A stretch of 14,832 bases of DNA. Origin: Desulfarculaceae bacterium. GTDB taxonomy: Bacteria; Desulfobacterota; Desulfobacteria; Desulfobacterales; Desulfobacteraceae. Below, piece by piece: positions 1 to 7,013 of this stretch. Every line of letters begins with the position of its first letter. Position 1 is the stretch's first letter. The notes beneath the pieces are model-generated. The model was not told the DNA's origin and did no database searches. It was given only the letters and a program-made list of their open reading frames with translations. Both the position numbers and the translations under genes were made by a program. The stretch covers positions 1 through 14,832 of the forward strand of contig JAIPEK010000025.1 of the NCBI GenBank assembly GCA_021737205.1, in the 5' to 3' direction.

Positions 1-1062
1 GTCCGTGAAAAACCCGTACAGGTTGCCGGAAATCGAGGAGAAAGTGAAATCGGTCAGGAAGACGCCTTCCCGTAGATAGTGGCCGACCTCGATGCAGACA
101 AAGGGCACGAATGGCGGAGAGTACAGGATCTGGATGGCGAGCGCCATGATCTTGTTCAGATGAAGCCGGGCGGTCACGTACAAAATCGTTACGGTGTGAA
201 GACCGATGATCGGGAGTACGGCAAGAATGGTTCCCACGGCTGCTGAAACGGCAAGTCCCCACGGAGAAGCGTTCTCTTTTAACAGCATTTTAAAGAAAGT
301 CCCCGGCCGGCGCAGAAGCTCGAGTCTGTAATTCGTTTCCTGCCTGACAAGTCTCTTGTGGGGCAGGGGCAAAAGCCTTCGGCCCACCAGCTTTGCGTGC
401 ATCAGCGAGATCCGGCGGTTGTCCGTGAACGGCTTGAAATGGGAAACCCGTTCGGAAGGGTCCGGATAGTACACCGAAACCTCCAGGCTCTTGGTTTCAA
501 GACCGGCCCAGGCCGCCTTGACCAGGATCTCCATCTCGAATTCGTAGTGCCTGCCGGAAAGTTTCAGCTGCCGGATCAACCGGACCGGATAGGCACGGAA
601 TCCGCTCTGGGTGTCCGGGCAGTCCCTTCCGGTCTCGATTCTGAACCACATATTGGAAAAACGGCGGCCGAAGCGGCTGGAACCGGGGGCCGCGCTTCCT
701 TCGAAGGTTCTTGCCCCGACCCATACGGCGTTAGGGTCATCCCGGATCGCGTCCATGAAGGCGGGGATGTCATCCGGATTGTGCTGTCCGTCCGCGTCCA
801 TGGTGATCATGTGGGAGGCGTTTTGCCGGGAAAGAAAATCAAGGGCCGTCTTCAGGGCTTCCCCCTTGCCCCGGTTTCGGGAATGGCGGATCACCACCAC
901 ATCTTCCATCGAGCTGAGCAGCACGCAGAGGTCCGCGTCCGTGGACCCGTCATCCACCACCAGAATCCCGATCTCGAAGTCCCGGACACGGGAGACCGTT
1001 TCCATAACGGTGCCGGCGTTGTTGTACACCGGTATGACACACCAGATATCGCGCTGCTTCAA
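1..1062 (-). CDS. Family 2 glycosyltransferase with C-terminal DUF2062-like region (3' end outside window)
   Basis: The frame is open from 1062 to the window edge, giving 354 residues with no stop. The N-terminus is typical GT2: IWCVIPVYNNAGTV at about 7-20, VVDDGSTD from residue 35, RNRGKGEAL near 61, and MDADGQH at 88-94 as the metal-binding DxD region, then DTQSGFRAYP and HYEFEMEILVKAA as acceptor-side segments. From about 250 a hydrophobic, DUF2062-like region follows (SPWGLAVSAAVGTILAVLPIIGLH, then ILYSPPFVPF), probably membrane embedded. The start is a TTG at 1062 that overlaps the upstream stop as TTGA, with AAGGAG at 1080-1075; no ATG lies between. It could glycosylate the cluster's lipid or a polyprenyl carrier. 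The acceptor is unknown. Confidence 0.88.
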   Translation of the reverse strand, partial: MKQRDIWCVIPVYNNAGTVMETVSRVRDFEIGILVVDDGSTDADLCVLLSSMEDVVVIRHSRNRGKGEALKTALDFLSRQNASHMITMDADGQHNPDDIPAFMDAIRDDPNAVWVGARTFEGSAAPGSSRFGRRFSNMWFRIETGRDCPDTQSGFRAYPVRLIRQLKLSGRHYEFEMEILVKAAWAGLETKSLEVSVYYPDPSERVSHFKPFTDNRRISLMHAKLVGRRLLPLPHKRLVRQETNYRLELLRRPGTFFKMLLKENASPWGLAVSAAVGTILAVLPIIGLHTVTILYVTARLHLNKIMALAIQILYSPPFVPFVCIEVGHYLREGVFLTDFTFSSISGNLYGFFTD

Positions 1063-2426
1063 GGGGATGTCACTCTCCTTTCCCCCCGTCCCCTTCCGGG
1101 GATGAGCATGTCCCACATCAGTCCATTGTGGCCGAGTTTGTGCAGAAATTTTACGCTTTTGTCATAGGTGTCCGGCGGGAACACACAATGGCGGTAGGGT
1201 TTGAATCCCTGTTCCATCGTCGCCTCCAGCCAGTCCTTGTCAAGCCCGGGGTCGATATAGTAGACCGGGTCGAGCAGGCTTCGGGCAGGGTCGAGCAGGC
1301 TCTGCTTCACTGCGAGGTTCTTAAGCGCCGTTCCCGGCAGAATCCGTATACCGATGAACATGAACGATACCGTGTTTTTGAGGCCGATGATGTTGTCGAT
1401 CCCTTGGGTGACGGTCTCCCGGGTCTCCCCGGGCCCGCCGAACATGAAAAAGTTGGCCGTGGCGATGCCATTGTCGGCAAACGCACGGTTGCAGTCGATG
1501 ATGTCCCGGAACCTGAAGGATTTGCCTAAGGCTTTCAGTGTCCTGTCAGTGGCACCGTCCGAACCGAGCTCCACGCCGCGCACCCCTGTTTTGAGCATGA
1601 GATCGAACACGCTTTTTTCGATGGGGCCGGGTTTGATGTACGCAGTCCACGGGACTGACAGGTTCCGTCTTTCCATCTCTTGAAGAAGGGTGATGTAGTG
1701 GCCTTCTTCGTCGTTGAATATGGAGTCCGTGAAAAAGATCATCCGGGCGGCGTGCTTTCGGACGAGGCATTCAATGTCGTCCACCGTGTCCTTTACGTCC
1801 CTCGGCCGGATCTCCTTTCCCTCCAGTGCCGGGTACGAACAGTACACGCATTTGTGCGGACACCCCCGCTTGGTCTGGACATTGGCAAGCGATCCGCTTG
1901 ACAGGTACCATTCCATGATCCGGCCGTCGTAAAGGGCCCTGTGCATCTGTTTGCCGGAGAGACATGATCCGGCCCGGAGAACCGGATCGGCCGGTTCCCT
2001 GCCGTTTTCAATCCTGTCGGCCAGATCCGTCATCAGTTTTTCCCCCTCGCCGACAATACCGAAATCCGCGCCCAGGTGATGCAGGATATCTTCGGGCAGA
2101 AGGGAAAACGCCGTTCCGCCGAGCACCACTCTGGCGTCGGTCAGGGATCGGATCTCGTTTACTATGTCTTTGACGACACTGATATACCGCTGTTCGTTCA
2201 TCAGGTTGACATTGTCGATGTTCCGCATGGAAATGCCTACAATGGCGGGGTTCTCCCGCTTGATCTCCGTTCTCAGTCTTTCAAAGGACTTGTCGTTCTG
2301 CAGAAAATCAAACTGGGCCACCTCGTGGCCGGCATCGGCCAGGGCGCCCGCCACCATGCTCATGCCCAGCGGGTATACCGGGTATGGGGATGTGGCCACA
2401 TTTGAATCGATAAGCAGTATTTTCAT
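1059..2426 (-). CDS. B12-binding/radical SAM protein of lipid-biosynthesis type
   Basis: This 455-residue enzyme has an N-terminal cobalamin-binding-like domain (about 1-140; MKILLIDSNV start, VVLGGTAFSLLPEDIL and FGIVGEGEK) and a radical SAM barrel with the cluster motif Cys189, Cys193, Cys196 in KRGCPHKCVYCSYP. The later segments ELGSDGATDRTLKALGKS and FFMFGGPGET are usual for the B12/radical SAM class. A C-terminal region of about 80 residues includes SLLDPARSLLDPV, a short in-frame duplication. It differs enough from the 2553-3839 enzyme to be a separate function, not a recent copy. Its stop overlaps the glycosyltransferase start in TTGA. It is probably a chain or head-group tailoring enzyme of this cluster. 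Methyl transfer, ring formation and C-C coupling are all open. Confidence 0.9.
   Translation of the reverse strand: MKILLIDSNVATSPYPVYPLGMSMVAGALADAGHEVAQFDFLQNDKSFERLRTEIKRENPAIVGISMRNIDNVNLMNEQRYISVVKDIVNEIRSLTDARVVLGGTAFSLLPEDILHHLGADFGIVGEGEKLMTDLADRIENGREPADPVLRAGSCLSGKQMHRALYDGRIMEWYLSSGSLANVQTKRGCPHKCVYCSYPALEGKEIRPRDVKDTVDDIECLVRKHAARMIFFTDSIFNDEEGHYITLLQEMERRNLSVPWTAYIKPGPIEKSVFDLMLKTGVRGVELGSDGATDRTLKALGKSFRFRDIIDCNRAFADNGIATANFFMFGGPGETRETVTQGIDNIIGLKNTVSFMFIGIRILPGTALKNLAVKQSLLDPARSLLDPVYYIDPGLDKDWLEATMEQGFKPYRHCVFPPDTYDKSVKFLHKLGHNGLMWDMLIPGRGRGERRVTSP
1267..1308. repeat. Short in-frame tandem duplication in the radical SAM gene
   Basis: GGGTCGAGCAGGCT occurs at 1267-1280 and again at 1288-1301, 21 bases apart. 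This is seven codons and yields the doubled peptide SLLDPAR-SLLDPVY in the C-terminal region. The second part of each unit differs, so the duplication is not fresh or is partly chance. Confidence 0.55.
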
Positions 2427-2429
2427 GTT

Positions 2430-2435
2430 CCTCCT
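2430..2435 (-). promoter_or_regulatory. Strong ribosome-binding site for the 1059-2426 radical SAM gene
   Basis: AGGAGG stands 3 nt before the ATG at 2426, on the minus strand. It is the best Shine-Dalgarno match in the window. This gene follows a 126-bp gap and cannot be translationally coupled to its neighbour, unlike most genes here, so an independent strong site fits. Confidence 0.75.
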
Positions 2436-2440
2436 GTGTA

Positions 2441-2516
2441 GCCGTTCACGGTTATCGGTTTACAGGTCACAGTTTTTTCAACCGTGAACCCACAACTGTA
2501 AACCGTGAACGGTTAC
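2441..2516. repeat. Inverted array of GTT-type heptamers between two radical SAM genes (array A)
   Basis: The gap is built from facing 7-base units. Read on the plus strand from 2443: CCGTTCA-type units give GTTCACG, GTTATCG, GTTTACA, GGTCACA and GTTTTTT. Read on the minus strand from 2516, after GGTAACC, they give GTTCACG, GTTTACA, GTTGTGG, GTTCACG and GTTGAAA. The outer parts pair as a long imperfect stem. The only break is a 7-base bulge, exactly one unit (GTTATCG) present on one side only. AACCGTGAAC recurs at 2480-2489 and 2501-2510, 21 bases or three units apart. A hairpin in the transcript is plausible, but there is no clear terminator U-tract. Confidence 0.8.
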
Positions 2517-2552
2517 CCCGCTGTATTGAGATCCGTCGTCCGTCCGGCCGGA

Positions 2553-3839
2553 TCAGTTCGTTACGTTCTGTTTGCGGCCCCAGCGTTTTTTGTTCTTCAC
2601 ATCATACCGTTTGTAGGTGCCGTCCTTTTTTTCCTTTTTCAGCACATCCAGAAAGAGTTTGGCCATCCGGATCTCCTTGGACGATTCCGCATAAAAGGTC
2701 TCCCAGGCATAGTCGTACATCTGTTCCAGCTTTTCCGGCGTCATCCGTTTCGGTTGGAACACGGCCCTGTCACAGGTGTATCTGGACCAGTCGTTGCTGA
2801 TAATCCGGTTTTCCTTTTCATACTGCCTGCGGATGCTGCTGCCGGGAAACGGGGTCAGCAGAGTGAATTCGGCCATATCCAGATCGATTTCCAGAAGGAA
2901 GTCCACAAGGCGCTTGATCCGGTCTTCATCATGGTCCCCGATTTTGCCTACGGCGTCACACCCGAGGATGATGGTGCCTTCCACAAGAATGCCGTGGTCT
3001 TTATACCGTTTCACCCGCTCCCGTATGTGGTCGGAGGTGTCCACGATGGCCTGGTACACGTACCAGGCCCCGGCCTTGGCGGCAAGGTCGAGGATTTCCG
3101 GGTCGTCCTTGATGGGATGGGAAACCCATTTTTTCTTCAAAGGCGCCATCTCCCGGAACAGATCCTTTTCCCACTGGTCGTCCTGGGCAAGGGAGTTGTC
3201 CACCAGGAAAATCCGGTTGTTGGGGATGGATTCAAGTTCCTGAAGCACGGCGTCAATGGGCCTGGGCCGGAACTGCCTGCCGCCGAGGTACGGGGTGCAG
3301 CAGGGAAAGCAGTTGAACCGGCAGCCCCGGGAGGCATGGACCAGATCCACCATCTGGATCCCCCGGAAGTTGTACAGCTCCCGGTCCAGGATGTCCCGCC
3401 GTGCCGTTTTGACAAGAGAGATATCCGGAAACGAATTGTGGAAATTGTACACTTTCTGAAGGTTTCCGTTCCGAAAATCGGACAGCACCCCTTCCATCCG
3501 GCCTTCGGCTTCTCCTAAGAAGACGCTGTCCGCATGCGGCAATGTTTCCTCGAAATGGAGCTGGGCGGCGATGCCGCCGAAGATCACGGTTTTTCCCCTT
3601 TTCCGGAATTCGTCTGCAATCTCCCAGGCCCGCGGGATCTGGCAGGTGAGCATCACCGACATAAAAATCAGGTCGGCGTCGTCGTCAAAGTCCACATCGG
3701 TTACATGCTCGTCCGTGAAACGGATCTCCACGTCGTCGGGCAGGGCCGAGGCAAATACCACCGGCCCGTGGGGCGGCAGGTGGAACTCGGGCTGGTATCT
3801 GAGTTTGGGCCATTTGGCGTAGATGATGCTAACTTTCAT
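2553..3839 (-). CDS. B12-binding-domain-like radical SAM enzyme
   Basis: This 428-residue protein has a cobalamin-binding-like Rossmann domain at about 1-130 (VIFGGIAAQLHFEETLPHAD then VFLGEAEGRM) and a radical SAM barrel after it. The cluster motif is intact: Cys173, Cys177 and Cys180 in RGCRFNCFPCC. The DxHxxG motif of classical B12 domains is absent, as is common in this enzyme class. Relatives include hopanoid, bacteriochlorophyll and lipid-modifying enzymes that methylate, cyclise or couple carbons. The basic, lysine-rich C-terminus could contact membranes or a partner. The start at 3839 lies inside the upstream gene (11-nt overlap) after GGAG with a 6-nt spacer. It is probably a tailoring enzyme acting on the acyl or polyene chain; the reaction cannot be read from the sequence. 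Confidence 0.9.
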   Translation of the reverse strand: MKVSIIYAKWPKLRYQPEFHLPPHGPVVFASALPDDVEIRFTDEHVTDVDFDDDADLIFMSVMLTCQIPRAWEIADEFRKRGKTVIFGGIAAQLHFEETLPHADSVFLGEAEGRMEGVLSDFRNGNLQKVYNFHNSFPDISLVKTARRDILDRELYNFRGIQMVDLVHASRGCRFNCFPCCTPYLGGRQFRPRPIDAVLQELESIPNNRIFLVDNSLAQDDQWEKDLFREMAPLKKKWVSHPIKDDPEILDLAAKAGAWYVYQAIVDTSDHIRERVKRYKDHGILVEGTIILGCDAVGKIGDHDEDRIKRLVDFLLEIDLDMAEFTLLTPFPGSSIRRQYEKENRIISNDWSRYTCDRAVFQPKRMTPEKLEQMYDYAWETFYAESSKEIRMAKLFLDVLKKEKKDGTYKRYDVKNKKRWGRKQNVTN

Positions 3840-4374
3840 GCTTTGCTCCGAATTGTGGGGTTATAAAGGCGGCCTGGATGGTATCGCTGTCGTTTACAAA
3901 AAGAAGCACCGCCCGGTGGTGCGGCTCGCTGACAAGGGTCCGTGCCTGCCCGACACCGAAGCCGTAAAGGTCGTCTTCGGCGGAACTCATGTACAGAAGC
4001 TGCCCTCGAAGCCCGTAATAAATACCGAGTTCCGCACACACGCTTGTGGGCAGTGTATAGATAAAATCGTTGGGGCTTCCCATGGTCCTGCCGTTCTGCA
4101 CGTAATTTTCAAAGTAGGCCGTGTTGTTCATCAGGGCACCGTCCCGGTCCACCGCCAGAATCGCGGTGGCTGAAGGATCGCGCGGCAGGGAACCCGTGTG
4201 GTTGAACAGTTCGAACGCCGCAAGGAAAATGGCTTTCCCGGTATCATCAAACCGGGTGAAATTTTTAACCGGCCGCCTGATGGTACCGTCGTCCCGCAGA
4301 CTCCTGTATCTGCGGATCAACGATTCCGCATCCGACTGTACGTCCAGGGTGATGCATGCAACCGGGTTATTCAC
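3829..4374 (-). CDS. Cysteine-less ketosynthase-like N-terminal-domain protein (possible chain-length-factor partner)
   Basis: The protein has 181 residues and starts with GTG at 4374, preceded by AGGGGGA (4384-4378); the frame offers no ATG nearby. From about residue 45 it follows a ketosynthase N-terminal half: KAIFLAAFELFNHTG, then ATAILAVDRDGAL, GSPNDFIYTLPTSVCAELGI and YYGLRGQ, as in the short PF13723-type domain. Where an active enzyme has Cys after this segment, the sequence is YMSSAEDDLYGFG with no cysteine. The C-terminal half with both histidines is absent, so it cannot condense by itself. Overlap with the preceding ketosynthase (8 nt) suggests a non-catalytic partner that sets chain length, like ApeC, although ApeC-like proteins I recall are longer. 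It also overlaps the next gene by 11 nt. A decaying ketosynthase is the alternative. Confidence 0.75.
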   Translation of the reverse strand: MNNPVACITLDVQSDAESLIRRYRSLRDDGTIRRPVKNFTRFDDTGKAIFLAAFELFNHTGSLPRDPSATAILAVDRDGALMNNTAYFENYVQNGRTMGSPNDFIYTLPTSVCAELGIYYGLRGQLLYMSSAEDDLYGFGVGQARTLVSEPHHRAVLLFVNDSDTIQAAFITPQFGAKHES

Positions 4375-5485
4375 ATATCCCCCTGCTCAGGACCAGTGCG
4401 CTGTTGATGCCCCCGAAACCGGCATTCACGATCAATGCATGGTTTGAATCGACTGCAACGGAGCGCTCGGTGACCCATCCGGCCGATTCCTCGTCCACGC
4501 AGGAAAGGCCGGTGCTGGGGGGAACCGTCCGGTTTTTCATGGATTCCACAGCCACGGCCAGTTGGAGAAGACCGGCGTTGCCCATGGTGTGGCCCACGGC
4601 CCCCTTCAGGGAAAACATCGGACAGGGGGTGTCAAATACGGTTTTGTACGCCTTGATCTCCATGGCATCGTTGTACCGGGTGCCGGTGCCGTGGGCGGCG
4701 ATGAAATCCACGGATCCGGGTTTGAGTCCTGCGCTTTCCACCGCGGAGGCCACCGCTTTTGCAAGGCCGGAGCCGTCCCGGCTGGGGCCGGTCATGTGGT
4801 TGGCGTCACTGGAAAACCCCGATCCGGTGATGTAAAATCCGTCCTTTTGTACATCGGTTGCCGCCTCGAGCAGGACGAACCCGGCCGCTTCTCCCGCAGT
4901 GAGCCCGTCCCGGTTTTCGTCAAACGGCCGGGCCGCCTCCCGGTCCAGGGCCATGAGAGCTGAAAAGCCGGAAAAGACGAATTCGCTGACACAGTCGGCA
5001 GAAGCCACAAGAACCGAACGCTCCTCTCCGCACCGGATCAGGCTTTTCGCCCGGTCCACGGCAGCAGCGGCGGAAGCGCATGCGGCAGACACCACATAGG
5101 GGGGCTTTTCCAGTTCCAGGGACTCGGCAAGCCGGGATGCCGTGGAAAGAAGTGTGGAGCCCGGGCCTTTGGATCCGTCATTGAGAACCGCATTCTCCAG
5201 ATTCTCGATTTCCCCCACGGTGGCCGCGAAAATCAGGCGGGTATCCCCGGGGAAGGTTCTTCCCCTTCTTTCCGCCAGCATGTCGAACATCTGCGCCACG
5301 CAGGTTTTGCCGTTTTTCGATATACCCGGCACCAGTGCGGCCCTGTCGGACCGGAACGCGGAACAGTCGAACCGGGTGTTTTTCGAAATAGCGATTTCTT
5401 TCCGGGCAACTTCCCTGTAAAAGGTTTCCGTGCCTTCTCCGAGAGGAGTGACCACATCAATATAGGATATTTTAACCGGTACCAT
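4367..5485 (-). CDS. Beta-ketoacyl-ACP synthase (ApeO-like)
   Basis: This is a second condensing enzyme, 372 residues and a little shorter than the FabF-like one upstream. The catalytic set is complete: Cys136 in VSAACASAAAA, His265 in AAHGTGT, His299 in GHTMGNAG, and Lys294 just before it. The glycine-rich loop near the C-terminus is AGFGGINSA. It is divergent from the other ketosynthase in the window, so the two probably have different jobs, such as initiation and elongation. The gene just downstream overlaps it by 8 bases and encodes a cysteine-less ketosynthase-like protein, an arrangement like the KS/chain-length-factor pair ApeO-ApeC of aryl polyene synthases. The start is the ATG directly after the thioesterase stop. 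The pairing and the ApeO role are inferences from context. Confidence 0.93.
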   Translation of the reverse strand: MVPVKISYIDVVTPLGEGTETFYREVARKEIAISKNTRFDCSAFRSDRAALVPGISKNGKTCVAQMFDMLAERRGRTFPGDTRLIFAATVGEIENLENAVLNDGSKGPGSTLLSTASRLAESLELEKPPYVVSAACASAAAAVDRAKSLIRCGEERSVLVASADCVSEFVFSGFSALMALDREAARPFDENRDGLTAGEAAGFVLLEAATDVQKDGFYITGSGFSSDANHMTGPSRDGSGLAKAVASAVESAGLKPGSVDFIAAHGTGTRYNDAMEIKAYKTVFDTPCPMFSLKGAVGHTMGNAGLLQLAVAVESMKNRTVPPSTGLSCVDEESAGWVTERSVAVDSNHALIVNAGFGGINSALVLSRGICE

Positions 5486-5956
5486 TTATGAAAAATTTCC
5501 GTTGTACCATTGTTCCTTTATTTGTCTCAAAAGCGGGGGATCGGACAGGCAGAAAGAACCTGTATCCGCATCCGTCAACATCTGCACGGTGTATCCCGTT
5601 GCCGCTGTTGTTCCGTTTTCCTTCCATATTCTGTATTCCGTGTTCAGCCTTGCCGCCCGGCTCCATATCAGGGCGGCCTGTATACGGACCTTTTCTTCGA
5701 GCGCCAGGGGAGCAAAGTAGTCCACGTGCATCTGCACGATCGGCGCCCTGAGGTTGTGCTCGAAGTATGATTGATAACTGAGTCCGGCTTTCCGTGCAAG
5801 TTTTTCACAGGCCTGCTCGAACAAAGCGGGGTATCGGCCGTGCCAGACAATGGCCATGGCGTCGGTTTCGCTGAAACTGATCCGCTTTTCCACGGTCGCC
5901 GTTATCGGCTCGGGTCCTGTCCCTTGCTGAAAATAGGTTTTTTTCCGTCTTGTCAT
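5486..5956 (-). CDS. 4-hydroxybenzoyl-CoA thioesterase-family acyl thioesterase
   Basis: This 156-residue hotdog protein carries the 4HBT/YbgC signature FSETDAMAIVWHGRY, with the likely catalytic Asp32 and nearby His39. The central helix YPALFEQACEKLARKAGL and the strand PIVQMHVDYFAPLALEEKVRI also fit the family. The length is normal, allowing for an N-terminal extension of about 20 residues. Members hydrolyse acyl-CoA or acyl-ACP thioesters. In aryl polyene clusters a similar gene (ApeK) may release or edit chains. It overlaps the dehydratase gene in ATGA, and its TAA stop directly abuts the ATG of the next ketosynthase (TAAATG), with only a weak GGAAA as ribosome-binding sequence for that gene, so coupled translation is likely there. 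The exact substrate cannot be read from the sequence. Confidence 0.88.
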   Translation of the reverse strand: MTRRKKTYFQQGTGPEPITATVEKRISFSETDAMAIVWHGRYPALFEQACEKLARKAGLSYQSYFEHNLRAPIVQMHVDYFAPLALEEKVRIQAALIWSRAARLNTEYRIWKENGTTAATGYTVQMLTDADTGSFCLSDPPLLRQIKEQWYNGNFS

Positions 5957-6339
5957 GACTCCTTTTGATCCGTTTCAAGCAGCAGGGAAACCCTGGCTGC
6001 GGTTTTGTCCTGTTTATTAAAACTTCCTTTCACCCGCAAACCGTTTTCGGTCTCTTCGGCAGGTGACAGGAAAGCGGTGATTTTCTCCCGGGGCAGCACC
6101 GGCTCTGTGAACTTGGCCTCCCGGATGCCGGCAATATGAAGGCTTTCTCCGACCGCCCTTTCACACATCATGACCGCCAACTGTATCATAACAATGCCCG
6201 GCAGAACAGGGGCGTTCGGAAAATGTCCATTGAAACCGATAAAATCCGTATCAAAACTCACTTCGGCTTTACAGCCCGTTTCATCGGTTGTAAAAGTTTT
6301 CTCCAGAAGTGCGTCTATCTCTTTTTTAAAACGGCTCAT
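5953..6339 (-). CDS. FabZ/FabA-like hotdog dehydratase subunit (ApeI-like)
   Basis: This 128-residue protein is a single hotdog domain. The FabZ/FabA active-site loop is clear as FNGHFPNAPVLPG, with His39 as the catalytic histidine. On the following helix FabZ has Glu and FabA has Asp; here the position is Gln53 (MIQLAVM), so the acidic partner is missing. Alone it would be a poor 3-hydroxyacyl-ACP dehydratase. In the E. coli aryl polyene system the dehydratase is an ApeI/ApeP heterodimer, and the hotdog domain of the 10059-11429 fusion has the missing Glu. The two probably form the working enzyme (inference). ATGA overlaps join it to the lipoprotein gene before and the thioesterase after. 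Activity as a thioesterase is less likely, given GHFP and the neighbours. Confidence 0.88.
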   Translation of the reverse strand: MSRFKKEIDALLEKTFTTDETGCKAEVSFDTDFIGFNGHFPNAPVLPGIVMIQLAVMMCERAVGESLHIAGIREAKFTEPVLPREKITAFLSPAEETENGLRVKGSFNKQDKTAARVSLLLETDQKES

Positions 6340-7013
6340 CTTGCTTTTATCCGTTTGGTGTCGATATCCAGGGTGTATCCGTGGCGGTACTGTTTGAAAA
6401 ACGTTTTCATCGGAAACAGTCCTCCGTTGTATTCTCTGTAGTTGTAGTAATCCGCCGACCAGATCTTTCGCCCGTTTTTATAACAGGTTTTGGTGAGAAG
6501 TACAAGCGGAACCCGGCCGAACCGGTATTCACACCGTTTCGTATCTTTCCCGCGACTCTCCAGAACCACCCCGTCTTTTTCCGGTCGGCGAACGGCCTTG
6601 GAAAGATCGATTTCACGGTTGAAGTAGATGCGTTCGATATCTTTGGAAACGGTATCCGCTGCCTGTTTGAATTTCTTGAATTCCGGGATCATCTCGGAGG
6701 TGACAAGCTCGCCGTTTTTCATCCGTATCCGGAAAAGCGTCATGCCCATGGGGTTCACCGCGGCCATGGAAAAACCGTTGCCGGGCTCATCGAGCCGAAG
6801 CGGGCCTATGGCCGTAAAGGAGCGTCCCCTGAAATTGAACCGCACGGAATTGATCAGTTCCACGGAACCGGAAATTTTTGTGTTGTAGTCCCGGATCTCA
6901 CGGCAGATGCGGCCGACGGCCATGTCTTCCGGCGGAACTCCCCTGTGTTCGGGTGCGGCCGCAGTGCAGCCGGCCACGCACAATACTGCGAACAAAAGAA
7001 TCGATCGTCTCAT
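6336..7013 (-). CDS. Outer-membrane lipoprotein, DUF3261 (ApeN)-like
   Basis: This 225-residue protein has a short lipoprotein signal peptide: basic MRRS, a hydrophobic core, and the lipobox VAGC with Cys16 as the lipidated residue. Thr at +2 does not signal inner-membrane retention, so outer-membrane sorting is expected. The mature part is rich in beta strands; FNFRGRSFTAIGPLRL followed by GFSMAAVNPMGMTLFRI resembles DUF3261 and LolB-like proteins. DUF3261 lipoproteins sit beside the MMPL exporter in aryl polyene clusters. It probably receives the exported lipid at the outer membrane (inference by analogy with LolA to LolB). Start and stop both overlap neighbours in ATGA. The family assignment is by pattern and gene order rather than by a single diagnostic motif. 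Confidence 0.8.
   Translation of the reverse strand: MRRSILLFAVLCVAGCTAAAPEHRGVPPEDMAVGRICREIRDYNTKISGSVELINSVRFNFRGRSFTAIGPLRLDEPGNGFSMAAVNPMGMTLFRIRMKNGELVTSEMIPEFKKFKQAADTVSKDIERIYFNREIDLSKAVRRPEKDGVVLESRGKDTKRCEYRFGRVPLVLLTKTCYKNGRKIWSADYYNYREYNGGLFPMKTFFKQYRHGYTLDIDTKRIKAR

Noticed and set aside
358..1167. Long plus-strand open frame (269 codons)
   Set aside because: It lies antisense to the clear GT2 glycosyltransferase; its translation has no family motif and is proline/arginine/histidine-rich, as expected for a frame opposite a GC-rich gene.
2455..2485. Sigma-70 promoter on the minus strand (TTGAAA ... GATAAC)
   Set aside because: Spacing is about 19 bases and the -10 match is poor; the similarity falls inside the heptamer repeat and is not convincing.
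2441..2516. Rho-independent terminator between the radical SAM genes
   Set aside because: A stem can form, but it is interrupted by a 7-base bulge and is not followed by a U-tract at its end on the minus strand. The only T/A run (2473-2478) lies in the loop.
2505..3518. Plus-strand open frame of 337 codons
   Set aside because: It is antisense to the radical SAM enzyme with an intact CxxxCxxC, and the translation shows no recognisable domain.
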